From an uncultured Clostridia bacterium (GTDB lineage Bacteria; Bacillota; Clostridia; TANB77; CAG-508): a stretch of DNA of 27,631 bases. Shown here piece by piece: positions 6,674 through 15,011 of the stretch. Position 1 is the first letter of the stretch, and every line of letters starts with the position of its first letter. Under the pieces are notes generated by a model. The model was not told the origin of the DNA, ran no database searches, and saw only the letters and a program-made list of their open reading frames with translations. Location of the stretch: NCBI GenBank assembly GCA_934169775.1, contig CAKPOI010000021.1:1-27631 (forward strand), read 5' to 3'. The translations under genes and the position numbers were made by a program.

Positions 6674-7208
6674 TGAATTAAGAGCATTACAAGAGGATTC
6701 AGACGAGATGATAATTGAAGGATATGCAGCAGTATTTGAACAAGAAACAGACTTAGGATGGTGTAAAGAAATTATTAGCAGAGATGCTTTTAATGACTGC
6801 AATATGTCAGATTGTGTGTTTAAGTATAATCATAATGATAATTGCTTAATATTAGCGAGAACTAGAAATAAAAGTTTAGAGTTATTAGTAGACGAAAAAG
6901 GCTTAAAGATAAGAGCAAATTTAATCGATACAACACAAAATAGGGATATATACAAAATGATACAAGCAGGGTTACTTGATAAAATGAGCTTTGCATTTTC
7001 TGTTAGAAAACAAGAATGGGATTATGAGACCGATACAAGAAAAATTACTGAGATTTCACAATTATTTGATGTATCTGTAGTTGATGTCCCTGCTTACGAC
7101 GGTACAGAAATATATGCAAGAAGTAAAGAAAAATACGAAGAAGAAAAAAGAAAATATCAAGAATTTAAAAACGAAAAAGAAAGATTAAAATTATTATTAA
7201 GTTTATAA
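6642..7208 (+). CDS. prohead maturation protease, HK97/U35 (S78) family
   Basis: 188 residues from the ATG at 6642, 8 bases after AAGGAGG; a GTG at 6633 would add three residues. It cleaves the capsid delta domain during head maturation. The family core is visible: EGYAAVF (26-32), ISRDAF (45-50), the catalytic His in KYNHN (His64), LLDKMSFAF with the catalytic Ser116, and the DVSVVDVPAYDGTEI closing block. The charged helical tail is typical. It overlaps the end of the portal gene and is followed by a hairpin region and the capsid gene. Confidence 0.9.
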   Translation: MERAIKEMRISELRALQEDSDEMIIEGYAAVFEQETDLGWCKEIISRDAFNDCNMSDCVFKYNHNDNCLILARTRNKSLELLVDEKGLKIRANLIDTTQNRDIYKMIQAGLLDKMSFAFSVRKQEWDYETDTRKITEISQLFDVSVVDVPAYDGTEIYARSKEKYEEEKRKYQEFKNEKERLKLLLSL

Positions 7209-7221
7209 TCTCGATAAAAGA

Positions 7222-7247
7222 AGCGGTGGTATAACTGCTTTTTTTTT
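7222..7247 (+). terminator. terminator-like hairpin between protease and capsid genes
   Basis: AGCGGT (7222-7227) pairs with ACTGCT (7234-7239, one G-U), extended by A-T pairs, and is followed by nine T. It would reduce read-through into, or RNA decay around, the capsid gene. Confidence 0.6.
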
Positions 7248-7294
7248 GGTTGGTAGAAATCAAATAGAGACTTTATAAAACGGTGGTAGAACTG
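7224..7294 (+). repeat. direct repeat CGGTGGTAnAACTG, two copies
   Basis: The 14-mer occurs at 7224-7237 and 7281-7294 with one difference (T or G). Each copy can fold as a small hairpin (CGGT or ACGGT pairing with ACTG/ACTGT). Only the first has a T-run. Confidence 0.6.
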
Positions 7295-7322
7295 TAAAAA
7301 TTAAAAATAGGAGGAGTAAAAA

Positions 7323-8570
7323 ATGACTTTAAAAGAATTAAACGAAAAGAAAGAAGAATTAAGAAAGAAATTAGAAAATGCTAAACCAGAAGAATTAGCG
7401 GAAATAAGAAAAGAAATTGAAGAATTGAAAGATGTTGAAGTTGAAGAAGAAAAAACAGGTGAAATGGACGAAAGAAATTTGTTAAAAGGAGCAATTGAAG
7501 ATTTAGAAAAAAGAAATATAAAACCTTCAAATGCAAAAATCATTGAAAAACCAAACAAGGAGGAAAGAAAAGTGGAAGAAGAAAAAATAATTGAAGAAAG
7601 AGCAAAAGAACTAAAAGAAGGAAAAGCTGTAAAAATAGCTTTTGACAGCGCAGAACAAAGAAGTGTAGCAGTATCAGGGGGAACAATATTAGTACCTAAA
7701 AAATACAAAAATGAAATTTCTGAAAGCTTTAATGCTGTATCAGGAATAGTGGATATGTTAAACACTGTACCACTAAATGGAGGAGAATCTTATTCAGTAG
7801 CTTTTGAAAAAGGATATGGTGAAGGAGATTACACAACTGAAGGTGGAGAATACAAAGATATAGATGTTGATACAGATTATGTAGAAACAGGTAGAGCAAA
7901 AATAACATCATATATAGAGGTAACAAAAGAAGTTAAAAAATTACCTGCTGCTGCATATTTAGCTTTAATATCAAAAAGAGTAACAAGTTCAATTAAGAAA
8001 AAAATTGGCGCTCAAGCAATAGTAGGAGCTGGAACAACAAATACAATAAAAGGTATTTATAATGCAGATACAAAAGTAATGCCAACAGAAGATGGTACAA
8101 GTGATATTGAATTAGCAGAAATAGATGCTGATACATTAAATGAAATTACTTTTGCTTATGGTGGAAATGAAGATGTAGAAGCACCACAAACATTAATATT
8201 ATCTAAAGATGACTTAAAAGCATTTGCAAAAGTAAAAACACCAGATGGAAAATTTGTATACAGCATAACAAAAAATGGCGCTAGAGGAACAATATCTTAT
8301 AAAGATGGAGGACTTGCAGTACCATTTGTTATAAATTCCGCTTGTAATTCCATCTCTAAAGCAACAACAACAGTTGGAAAATATACAATGATTTATGGTT
8401 CATTAATGGACTTTGAATTACCAGTATTTTCTGATTTAGAAGTTCAAGAAAGTACAGATTATCAATTCAAAAAAGGTATGATTTGCTATAGAGCAGATGC
8501 TATCGTTGGTGGAACTGTATCTAAATATAACGGATTTGTAAGAGTAAAAAAAGCAAATCCAGTTGTTTAA
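7323..8570 (+). CDS. HK97-fold major capsid protein
   Basis: 415 residues after AGGAGGAG. Residues 1-100 are Lys/Glu-rich coiled coil, the delta (scaffold) domain normally removed by the prohead protease. The mature part begins around AFDSAEQRSVAVSGGTILVP, with the family's N-arm and E-loop (GESYSVAFEKGYGEGDY), the long spine helix (VTKEVKKLPAAAYLALISKRVTSSI, in parts), an A-domain with PQTLILSKDDLKAFAKV, and a C-terminal strand ending VGGTVSKYNGFVRVKK. It follows portal and protease in the canonical order. No separate scaffold or decoration gene is seen. Confidence 0.92.
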   Translation: MTLKELNEKKEELRKKLENAKPEELAEIRKEIEELKDVEVEEEKTGEMDERNLLKGAIEDLEKRNIKPSNAKIIEKPNKEERKVEEEKIIEERAKELKEGKAVKIAFDSAEQRSVAVSGGTILVPKKYKNEISESFNAVSGIVDMLNTVPLNGGESYSVAFEKGYGEGDYTTEGGEYKDIDVDTDYVETGRAKITSYIEVTKEVKKLPAAAYLALISKRVTSSIKKKIGAQAIVGAGTTNTIKGIYNADTKVMPTEDGTSDIELAEIDADTLNEITFAYGGNEDVEAPQTLILSKDDLKAFAKVKTPDGKFVYSITKNGARGTISYKDGGLAVPFVINSACNSISKATTTVGKYTMIYGSLMDFELPVFSDLEVQESTDYQFKKGMICYRADAIVGGTVSKYNGFVRVKKANPVV

Positions 8571-8585
8571 TAAAAGGAGGACTAT

Positions 8586-8885
8586 ATGGAAAATTTGTTG
8601 AAAATAACAAAACAATGTTTAAGTATTATTGAAACATCAACATTGAAAGATGAAGAAATTAAAATGTTGATAAAGGCAGGAATAGCAGATTTGAAAAGAA
8701 TAGGAATTGATGCTACGGAAGATGTAGAAAATAGCTTAGTTCAATCTGCAATTGTTATGTTTGTCAAATCTAATTTTGGAAATACAGATATAAAAGAAAA
8801 AGAACTTGCTAAAAGTACATATAGTTCTCTATGTAATAATTTGAGCTTAAGCCAAGAATATAAGGTGGTGGATAATAATGCGTGA
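8586..8885 (+). CDS. head-tail connector, gp6-like
   Basis: 99 residues, ribosome site AAAAGGAGG. Small all-helical adaptor that docks under the portal in HK97/SPP1-type phages. The arrangement LKDEEIKMLIKAGIADLKRIGI followed by SLVQSAIVMFVKSNFG and a YSSLCNNLSLS segment is typical of the gp6-like/YqbG connector family. It directly follows the capsid gene and overlaps the next gene by 8 bases. Confidence 0.8.
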   Translation: MENLLKITKQCLSIIETSTLKDEEIKMLIKAGIADLKRIGIDATEDVENSLVQSAIVMFVKSNFGNTDIKEKELAKSTYSSLCNNLSLSQEYKVVDNNA

Positions 8886-9198
8886 TGTTAGTTGTAAATT
8901 ATTATCTACTACTTTAAGATTCAACGAGATAGGGGTTCAAAAAAATAATACAGAGATAACTGAAACAGAGATTCCAATCATAAAAGTAGAAGATATATAT
9001 GCAAATGAGTACTATAGAGCAAATGAGCAAGGATATAAACCGACACTAAGATTAAGAATTAGTGTTTTGAATTATGATAATCAAAAAGAACTTATATATA
9101 TGGAAAATAAATATTCGATAATAAGGACTCAAGAAGTAAATACAGATGAATTAATTCTAATTTGTGAAAGGAAAATAAAAAATGTCCAAAAACGTTAA
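8878..9198 (+). CDS. head-tail adaptor / head closure protein
   Basis: 106 residues, starting with MRDVSCKLLS within the end of the connector gene (ribosome site AAGGTGGTGG). It is beta-rich and ends with strands YSIIRTQEVNTDELILICERK, the usual form of the second head-completion protein (the stopper or closure factor) in this gene position. Sequence identity to a named family is weak to the eye; the call rests mainly on order (connector, closure, gp10-like, tail terminator) and size. It overlaps the next gene by 17 bases. Confidence 0.7.
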   Translation: MRDVSCKLLSTTLRFNEIGVQKNNTEITETEIPIIKVEDIYANEYYRANEQGYKPTLRLRISVLNYDNQKELIYMENKYSIIRTQEVNTDELILICERKIKNVQKR

Positions 9199-9586
9199 AA
9201 TAGAAGAATTAGAAAGCACGTTGAGAGAATATATAAACGAATATAAAGAAAATATACAAGAAGATGTAAAAGAAACAACAGATGCAATAGTGAAAGAAGC
9301 GGTAAATGAACTGAAAAAGACATCTCCTAAAGAAAAAGGAACAAGAAAAAATCCGTATTATAAAGGTTGGACTAAACAAGCAGGAAAAGAGAACAAAGGA
9401 AGGTATACAGTAAAAATTCATAATAAGACTAATTATCAGCTAACACATTTATTAGAATTTGGACATGCAACTAGAAATGGAAAAAGGACAAAAGCTATAC
9501 CTCATGTAAGACCAGTCGAGGAAAAATATAACAAGCTATACGAAAAAAAATTGACAACAGTTATAAAGAGGAGGGCAAAAAAATGA
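9182..9586 (+). CDS. HK97 gp10-like tail-joining protein
   Basis: 134 residues. The N-terminal half is a charged helix. The C-terminal half carries the HK97-gp10 signature: YTVKIHNKTNYQLTHLLEFG, HATRNGKRTKAIPHVRP and a closing helix with VEEKYNKLYEKKL. This family works at the head-tail interface or neck. Overlaps the genes on both sides, as in a tightly coupled structural operon. Confidence 0.88.
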   Translation: MSKNVKIEELESTLREYINEYKENIQEDVKETTDAIVKEAVNELKKTSPKEKGTRKNPYYKGWTKQAGKENKGRYTVKIHNKTNYQLTHLLEFGHATRNGKRTKAIPHVRPVEEKYNKLYEKKLTTVIKRRAKK

Positions 9587-9894
9587 CATTGCAAGAATTG
9601 AAAGAAAAATGTGAAGAACAGGGATTTAAATATGCATATGGAATGTTCGAAAATGAAATAGAACCGCCACATTTAGTTGCTATTAGTAGAAATACAGATA
9701 ATTTTATGGCAGACAATATAGTATATTCTAAAAAAATACCAATTCAGTTGGATTATACATATATAAGAAAAGATATAGAAGAGCAAAATAAAATTGAAGA
9801 TATAATATTAAAAGATGTATCTTGGAATAAAACAGAAGAAGCTTATTTGTCAGATGAAGATGTGTGGCAAGTAAGTTATTTTTTTGAAATTTAA
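9583..9894 (+). CDS. tail terminator / tail completion protein
   Basis: 103 residues, ATG shared with the stop of the gp10-like gene (ATGA-type overlap), ribosome site GAGGAGGG. Alpha/beta pattern: an N-terminal helix (TLQELKEKCEEQGFKYAYG), strands with YSKKIPIQLDYTYI, a helix, then a terminal strand WQVSYFFEI. This fold and position, just before the major tail protein, fit the ring that caps the tail tube. Assigned by order and secondary structure more than by motif. Confidence 0.72.
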   Translation: MTLQELKEKCEEQGFKYAYGMFENEIEPPHLVAISRNTDNFMADNIVYSKKIPIQLDYTYIRKDIEEQNKIEDIILKDVSWNKTEEAYLSDEDVWQVSYFFEI

Positions 9895-9912
9895 TAGAAA
9901 GAAGGAATAAAA

Positions 9913-10494
9913 ATGTCAGATACAAAGAACAAAGTAAAATTTGGATTAAGCAATGTATACATTGCAAAAATAACTGAAGCAGAAGGAGAAATAACATATG
10001 GAACACCATTTGCTATGCCAGGTGCAGTTGGATTAAATGCTGACCCAGAAGGTGATACAACTACTTTTTACGCAGATAATATGAAATATTACATAGCAAC
10101 ATCAAATCAAGGTTATGCTGGAGATTTAGAGTTAGCAATAACACCAGAGCAATTCTTAACAGAAATATTAGGGCAAACAAAAGATAAAAATGGAGCATTA
10201 TTTGAGAATGCTGATGATACAGTTGCAAGATTTGCATTAATGGGTGAAATTGAAGGAGATGTCAAAAAAAGAAGATTTGTATATTTCGATTGTACAGCAA
10301 CAAGACCAAGCTCAGAAAACAAAACAAAAGAAGAAAGTACAGACCCACAAACAGACAGTATTTCTATTACAATGTCACCACGTTCTACAGATAGAGCTAT
10401 AAAAGCAGTTATAGAACCAGACGAGTCAAATAAAGCTGTTTACGATACATTCTTCAAAAAAGTATATGTAAAAGATGCAACAGCAGAAGTATAG
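9913..10494 (+). CDS. major tail tube protein, phi13-type
   Basis: 193 residues. Opens KVKFGLSNVYIAKITEAEG, then YGTPFAMPGAVGLNADPEGDT and FYADNMKYYIATSNQGYAGD, the recognisable N-terminal block of the phi13 family of major tail proteins, followed by ELAITPEQFLTEILG and a beta-rich C-terminal half with KRRFVYFDCTATRPS. It polymerises into the tail tube. No Ig-like extension. A ribosome site AAAGAAGGA precedes it, and the tail chaperone follows after 9 bases. Confidence 0.9.
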   Translation: MSDTKNKVKFGLSNVYIAKITEAEGEITYGTPFAMPGAVGLNADPEGDTTTFYADNMKYYIATSNQGYAGDLELAITPEQFLTEILGQTKDKNGALFENADDTVARFALMGEIEGDVKKRRFVYFDCTATRPSSENKTKEESTDPQTDSISITMSPRSTDRAIKAVIEPDESNKAVYDTFFKKVYVKDATAEV

Positions 10495-10503
10495 GAGGAA
10501 AAA

Positions 10504-10896
10504 ATGAAAACAATAGAAATTTGCGGCAAGAATTATGAAATAGAATGCAATGCATTAACTTATGTGAAATATAGAGAATTTTTCAAAAGGGGGATTTTCG
10601 ATGATATTCAAATGTTGCAGCAGTTTTTAACAAAACAAATATATATAACAAAACAATTGAAAGAAGAAAATCCAGATATCGACGATACTTTAATAATTTC
10701 TAGTCTGTCTAAATTAATGATAGAAGATATGGATTTATTTGTAGAAGCGGCAACTAGAATTGCATATATAATGATATATACGGCTAATAAAAGTATAGAA
10801 GAATATGATAAATGGCTAGAGAGCATAACAAGTATAAAGACAAATGATAGTTGGATTGTTGAGGTAACGGAATTTGCCGTAAATTGCTTTTGTTGA
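10504..10896 (+). CDS. tail assembly chaperone, short (G-like) product
   Basis: 130 residues, ribosome site AGGAGG. It begins with the usual beta hairpin KTIEICGKNYEIECNALTYV and is otherwise helical. In siphophages this gene makes a G-type protein and, by frameshifting, a longer G-T-type protein that chaperones the tape measure. It ends at TGA 10894-10896, in the middle of what should be a continuous protein; a second frame continues it to 11146. It lies directly between the major tail protein and the tape measure, the canonical place. Confidence 0.82.
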   Translation: MKTIEICGKNYEIECNALTYVKYREFFKRGIFDDIQMLQQFLTKQIYITKQLKEENPDIDDTLIISSLSKLMIEDMDLFVEAATRIAYIMIYTANKSIEEYDKWLESITSIKTNDSWIVEVTEFAVNCFC

Positions 10897-11146
10897 TAAT
10901 GATTTATATAAAAGAATTGAAAAAATAAATTTATATTCTGATGAAAGTGATGCAGAATATCCAGAACATGAATTTATTATCTCTTGTATAAAAATAGGTT
11001 TGACGATATCCGATTTAGAAAGATTTACATATATAGAAATAATGAAAATTCAATATGCTTTTGTTTCAAATAATAAAAAAAGCTATATAGAAAGAGATAC
11101 AATAAAAAGAGCATCACAAGCAGATATAGATAAATTATTAGGGTAA
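10883..11146 (+). CDS. frameshift extension (T part) of the tail assembly chaperone
   Basis: A frame at +1 to the upstream gene, opening after a TAA at 10880 and ending at TAA 11144-11146. It encodes FVDNDLYKRIEKINL, then EYPEHEFIISCIKIGLTISDLERFTYIEIMKIQYAF, which is the typical T-part pattern (helix ending in a LERFTYIEIM-like phrase). There is no ATG, GTG or TTG with a ribosome site, so it must be made by a shift before TGA 10894. The shared window contains C TTT TGT TGA: a P-site Phe tRNA on TTT at 10888 can re-pair +1 on TTT. The fusion would be about 213 residues. This site has no CGG, so it is a separate mechanism. Confidence 0.78.
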   Translation: MAFVDNDLYKRIEKINLYSDESDAEYPEHEFIISCIKIGLTISDLERFTYIEIMKIQYAFVSNNKKSYIERDTIKRASQADIDKLLG

Positions 11147-11168
11147 GGGGAATTTTTTCCTCTTGCCT
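11141..11168 (+). other. strong 12-bp hairpin before the tape measure gene
   Basis: GGGTAAGGGGAA (11141-11152) pairs with TTCCTCTTGCCT (11157-11168), with G-U pairs included, around a TTTT loop. It overlaps the last codons of the chaperone extension and ends 8 bases before the tape measure's ribosome site. The following T content is modest, so it may be an attenuator or RNA-stability element rather than a full terminator. Confidence 0.55.
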
Positions 11169-11185
11169 ATTTTGTGGAGGTAAAA

Positions 11186-14100
11186 ATGGCTGGTAGTGTA
11201 AAAGGATTAGTTATTGAAATTGGTGGAGATACAAGTGGATTACAGAAAGCATTAAGTAAAGTTAATTCGAGTACTGCTAGTTTAAGCAAGGAATTAAGAG
11301 GAGTTAATTCTTTACTTAAGCTAGATCCTTCTAATACAGATATGTTGTCACAAAAACAAAAAATACTAAAAAATAACATAGAAGAAACTTCAAATAAATT
11401 GAAACAATTGAAGGAATTTCAAAAAGTTGCAGATAATCAAATAGCAAGTGGTGCAGAAATATCAGATGAAAATTACAGGAGTTTACAAAGAGAGATAGCA
11501 AATACGGAAATCAAACTAAAAAAATTAAAATTAGAAGCATCTAATTGGACACAAGCTGGAAAAAGCATAGAAGAATTTGGTGAAAAAGTATCTAATATAT
11601 CTAGTAAATTAGATAAAATAGGTACTACATTGACAACAAGAATAACTTTGCCAGCAGCGGCAATAGCAACAGGTCTAATAAATTCAGCAAAAGAATTTGA
11701 AACAGCATTTACAGGAGTAGAAAAAACGGTAGATGGTACAGCAGAACAGATAGCAAAATTAAAGCAGGGAATAAAAGATATGTCAGAAAAAATGCCTTCT
11801 ACAACAACAGAGATTTCGGCAGTAGCAGAAGCTGCTGGACAACTTGGAATACAGACAGATAATGTATTAGACTTCACAAAAACTATGATTGATATGGGGA
11901 ACGCGACAAACTTAAGTGCAGATGAAGCAGCAACTACATTAGCTAGATTTGCTAACGTGACAAAAATGAGTCAAACAGATTTTAGCAAATTAGGTTCTGT
12001 TATAGTAGATTTAGGAAATAATTTTGCTACAACAGAGTCAGAGATTGCAGAAATGGGAATGAATTTGGCTTCAGCTGGAACACAAGTAGGAATGAGTCAA
12101 GCACAAATAATGGGATTAGCAACAGCTTTAAGTTCAGTAGGACTTGAGGCACAAGCTGGAGGAACAGCATTTTCAAAAATTATGGTTAATATGCAATTAG
12201 CTGTTGAAAAAGGAGGAGGAGAACTAACAAATTTTGCAAAAGTAGCAGGAATGACAACAAAGGAATTTTCTAATGCATTTAAAAAAGATGCAACAACTGC
12301 AATAATGAAGTTTGTAGAAGGGTTATCAAAAAGTGGCGAAAGAGGAAAAAGTGCTATTAAAGTTTTGGATGATATGGGAATAACAGAAACACGTCTAAGA
12401 GATTCTTTATTACGTTCTGCAAATGCAAGTTCAATATTTTCTAAAGCAATTGATGTAGGAACAAAAGCTTGGAATGAAAATACAGCTTTGGCTAATGAAG
12501 CGAATAAAAGATATCAGACATTAGAAAGTAGAATGAAGATGACAACAAATAAAATAAACAATATGGCAACAAATTTAGGTAATAAATTAACTCCGAGTAT
12601 GAATAAAGTGCTAGACAAAGTAGATGGATTAATTGACAATATAAATGGATTAAGTGAAGAAGAAACAGAAAATATAATAAAAACAGCGGCATTTGTTGCT
12701 GCGATAGGACCTGCAATAAAAATACTTGGAACATTAGGAAATACGGTTGGAAGTGCAACTAAAGGTATAGGAACATTTGCACAAGCTATAGGAGTAGTTG
12801 CAAATAAATCTAGTTCGACTAATGAGTCTGTTAATAAACTTGCTAATGTTATGCAAAATCTAACAAATCCGATAGGATTGACGGTTACAAGTATAGTTGT
12901 ACTGACAGCTAGTTTAGTAGCAGTAGAAAAGTCTATCATGAAAAATGCAGAAGCAGCTAAACAATTGAAAAATGAAGTAGAAGAGAATATAGAAGCAAGA
13001 AAGAAGCTAAAAGAACAGCAAGAGCAACAAATATCATCTAATTTGGCAGAAATAAATAATACAAAGAGCTTATATGATGAATTGAAAACAATAACAGATG
13101 AAAATGGAAATATAAAAAAAGGTTATGAAGATAGAGCTAATTTTATAGTAAGTAGACTAAATTCTGCGTTAGGAACAGAAATAAAAATTAATGGAAATGT
13201 AATACAAAGTTACAAAAATATACAAAGTGAAATAGATAAAACAATCTTAAAGAAAAAAGCAGAAATTTATATGCAAACACAAGAAGAAAATTATTCAACA
13301 GCATTAAAAAATAGAGCAAATACATATAAAGAACTAGCAGAACTACAGAATAAATTAACAGATGCACAAAAAAGATATAGTGAAGCACAAGAAAATATCA
13401 ATAAATCAGGTGGAATAAAAAAAGTTTTAGCAGTTGAAGATATGAGAGCAGCTAAAACTGAAATACAAAATCTTAATACAGCTATAGATGAACAAAAAGG
13501 TTTGATAAGTGGATATTCTGATGATGTTAAACTGTATGAAGAAAACATGAATTTAATGGCACAGGGAACTGTTGAAAGTTTTAATAAAGTAATAGATAAT
13601 AGCAACAAAAAAATGACAGAACAGAAAGTAAACCTAGAAGGAACACTTAGTGAACAAATAAATACGTTATCTGAAAGTATTGAAAAACAAAAGCAATTAC
13701 TATCAATAGCAAGACAAAATCAAGATAAAACTAATATGGATGCATATAATGAACAAATAAAAGCAGATGAAAAACAAATGGTAGAGCTAGGAAAACAACT
13801 TGCAAAAATGACGTCTAGTATAGAAACATTAACACCAGAACAAGTGGAGGCTTGGAGAAAACTTTCACAATCAAGCAAAACAGCTTTTAATGAATCTATA
13901 CAATACTTACCAACGGATGTTCAAAATAAATTAAAAGAAGTTTTAAATATAACAGAACAATCAACAGTACCTGATCAATTTGGAAATTTGGGTAATATAT
14001 CATTAAGTTCATTCGATACTAATATTAATAACATGTCTAATGATACAGATTTATTATTAAAAAGAATTTCTAATAATGTTAATGCTGATACTTCAGTGAA

Positions 14101-14590
14101 AGATAGTACAAAAAATTTAGCACTAAAAGCGGATGAAGGCTTTAATAACAATGTAAATGGAAGCAAATGGGGAAATGATTTAGCAAGTAATATTTCTGAA
14201 GGAATGACTTCAAAGACTTCGGAGTCAAAGATAATAAGAGCAGGCTCTATGGTTGCTGGATGGATAAGTTCACTTTTACATCACTCTGTACCCGATAAAG
14301 GACCACTCAAGGATGAAATGGAATATATGCCAGACATGATAGATAATTTATGCAATACATTAGAAAAATCAAGTCCAAAATTAGGTAAAAAAACTTTAGA
14401 ATTAGCAGAGATGATGTCAAGAAACTTAAATTTAGAAGATTTTCAGGGCAATATGGGAAAGAAAATTATACAAAGTTCAAAAACAATATATACTACTCCA
14501 AAAATAGTATTTAATGTGCAAGAGTTGGATGAAGCAAAATTAGAACAATGTTTTAACTATGTAAATAAAAAATTTGGTACTAATTATTAA
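11186..14590 (+). CDS. tape measure protein (TP901-type core)
   Basis: 1134 residues from the ATG at 11186 (GGAGG five bases upstream; the GTG at 11174 overlaps that ribosome site). It sets tail length and helps DNA injection. Residues 1-130 are coiled coil. Residues about 170-400 are the PhageMin_Tail core: MSEKMPSTTTEISAVAEAAG, then MGNATNLSADEAATTLARFA and ALSSVGLEAQAGGTAFSKIM. Residues 485-610 contain hydrophobic segments (AAFVAAIGPAIKILG; LTVTSIVVLTASLVAV). A long coiled coil follows to about 900, and the C-terminus has WISSLLHHSVPDKGPLKDE, a common tape-measure end motif. Length predicts a tail of roughly 170 nm at 1.5 Å per residue. Confidence 0.92.
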   Translation: MAGSVKGLVIEIGGDTSGLQKALSKVNSSTASLSKELRGVNSLLKLDPSNTDMLSQKQKILKNNIEETSNKLKQLKEFQKVADNQIASGAEISDENYRSLQREIANTEIKLKKLKLEASNWTQAGKSIEEFGEKVSNISSKLDKIGTTLTTRITLPAAAIATGLINSAKEFETAFTGVEKTVDGTAEQIAKLKQGIKDMSEKMPSTTTEISAVAEAAGQLGIQTDNVLDFTKTMIDMGNATNLSADEAATTLARFANVTKMSQTDFSKLGSVIVDLGNNFATTESEIAEMGMNLASAGTQVGMSQAQIMGLATALSSVGLEAQAGGTAFSKIMVNMQLAVEKGGGELTNFAKVAGMTTKEFSNAFKKDATTAIMKFVEGLSKSGERGKSAIKVLDDMGITETRLRDSLLRSANASSIFSKAIDVGTKAWNENTALANEANKRYQTLESRMKMTTNKINNMATNLGNKLTPSMNKVLDKVDGLIDNINGLSEEETENIIKTAAFVAAIGPAIKILGTLGNTVGSATKGIGTFAQAIGVVANKSSSTNESVNKLANVMQNLTNPIGLTVTSIVVLTASLVAVEKSIMKNAEAAKQLKNEVEENIEARKKLKEQQEQQISSNLAEINNTKSLYDELKTITDENGNIKKGYEDRANFIVSRLNSALGTEIKINGNVIQSYKNIQSEIDKTILKKKAEIYMQTQEENYSTALKNRANTYKELAELQNKLTDAQKRYSEAQENINKSGGIKKVLAVEDMRAAKTEIQNLNTAIDEQKGLISGYSDDVKLYEENMNLMAQGTVESFNKVIDNSNKKMTEQKVNLEGTLSEQINTLSESIEKQKQLLSIARQNQDKTNMDAYNEQIKADEKQMVELGKQLAKMTSSIETLTPEQVEAWRKLSQSSKTAFNESIQYLPTDVQNKLKEVLNITEQSTVPDQFGNLGNISLSSFDTNINNMSNDTDLLLKRISNNVNADTSVKDSTKNLALKADEGFNNNVNGSKWGNDLASNISEGMTSKTSESKIIRAGSMVAGWISSLLHHSVPDKGPLKDEMEYMPDMIDNLCNTLEKSSPKLGKKTLELAEMMSRNLNLEDFQGNMGKKIIQSSKTIYTTPKIVFNVQELDEAKLEQCFNYVNKKFGTNY

Positions 14591-14593
14591 AAA

Positions 14594-14635
14594 CGACAAA
14601 ATTCGACAAAATAAAATAAAAAAATGTACTATAAT
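14594..14635 (+). promoter_or_regulatory. moron promoter with two tandem Spo0A-box-like sites
   Basis: A consensus -10 TATAAT at 14630-14635 precedes the gene at 14652. Upstream lie CGACAAAA twice, 10 bases apart (14594-14601 and 14604-14611). On the minus strand these read TGTCGTT and TGTCGAA, the second an exact match to the Spo0A box and the first 5 of 7. Tandem 0A boxes one helical turn apart are the arrangement known at abrB-type targets. They cover the -35 region. Regulation by host Spo0A is inferred. Confidence 0.5.
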
Positions 14636-14651
14636 ATAAAAGGGTGATATT

Positions 14652-14963
14652 ATGGAATGTAAAAAGTGTAAAAAAGAATGCTTAGAGACAGAATTAAAAG
14701 ATGGATTTTGTGGTGATTGCTATAATAAGTACAATGGCAACATAACTAAGTTAAAAACATCAAAAAATGCAGTGGCACAGTATTTAAAAAATTGGGCAAT
14801 AGCATCAATAATCGTAGGGTCATTATTAGGAATAATTGACTTTGTTGCAAATGGAAGTTTTTTATTATTAATTTGTATAATATTAGGCTTTCTGGTAACA
14901 GCAGGACTTTTACGAGCTTGTTCAGAGATTATTCAATTACTAGAAGATATAAAAAATAAATAA
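14652..14963 (+). CDS. moron: zinc-ribbon membrane protein
   Basis: 103 residues. The first 25 contain CKKC, a third Cys and CGDC (Cys 3, 6, 10, 20 and 23), a zinc-ribbon-like knuckle. Two closely spaced membrane helices follow (about 48-66, WAIASIIVGSLLGIIDFVA; about 68-88, LLLICIILGFLVTAGLLRA), then a short charged tail. It sits between the tape measure and Dit genes, where structural operons are normally uninterrupted, and has its own promoter and terminator. That is the mark of a lysogenic-conversion moron, perhaps altering the host envelope or excluding other phages; the function is unknown. Confidence 0.75.
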   Translation: MECKKCKKECLETELKDGFCGDCYNKYNGNITKLKTSKNAVAQYLKNWAIASIIVGSLLGIIDFVANGSFLLLICIILGFLVTAGLLRACSEIIQLLEDIKNK

Positions 14964-14971
14964 AAAATATA

Positions 14972-15002
14972 AGAAGTTCTTTAAATAGGGCTTCTTTTTT
15001 TT
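14972..15002 (+). terminator. rho-independent terminator of the moron
   Basis: AGAAGTTCT (14972-14980) pairs with AGGGCTTCT (14987-14995, two G-U) around TTAAAT, followed by eight T. Late-operon transcription must pass it to reach Dit and downstream genes. Confidence 0.8.
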
Positions 15003-15011
15003 GGAGGAAAA

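Noticed and set aside
10861..10880. CGG in GTAACGGAATTT as the tail chaperone shift site
   Set aside because: This CGG is out of frame (ACG GAA), and the +1 frame still has a TAA at 10880 after it, so the shift must occur later.
11473..14166. Minus-strand open frames inside the tape measure gene
   Set aside because: Low-complexity Leu/Ser/Phe composition opposite a clear 1134-residue gene; no ribosome sites.
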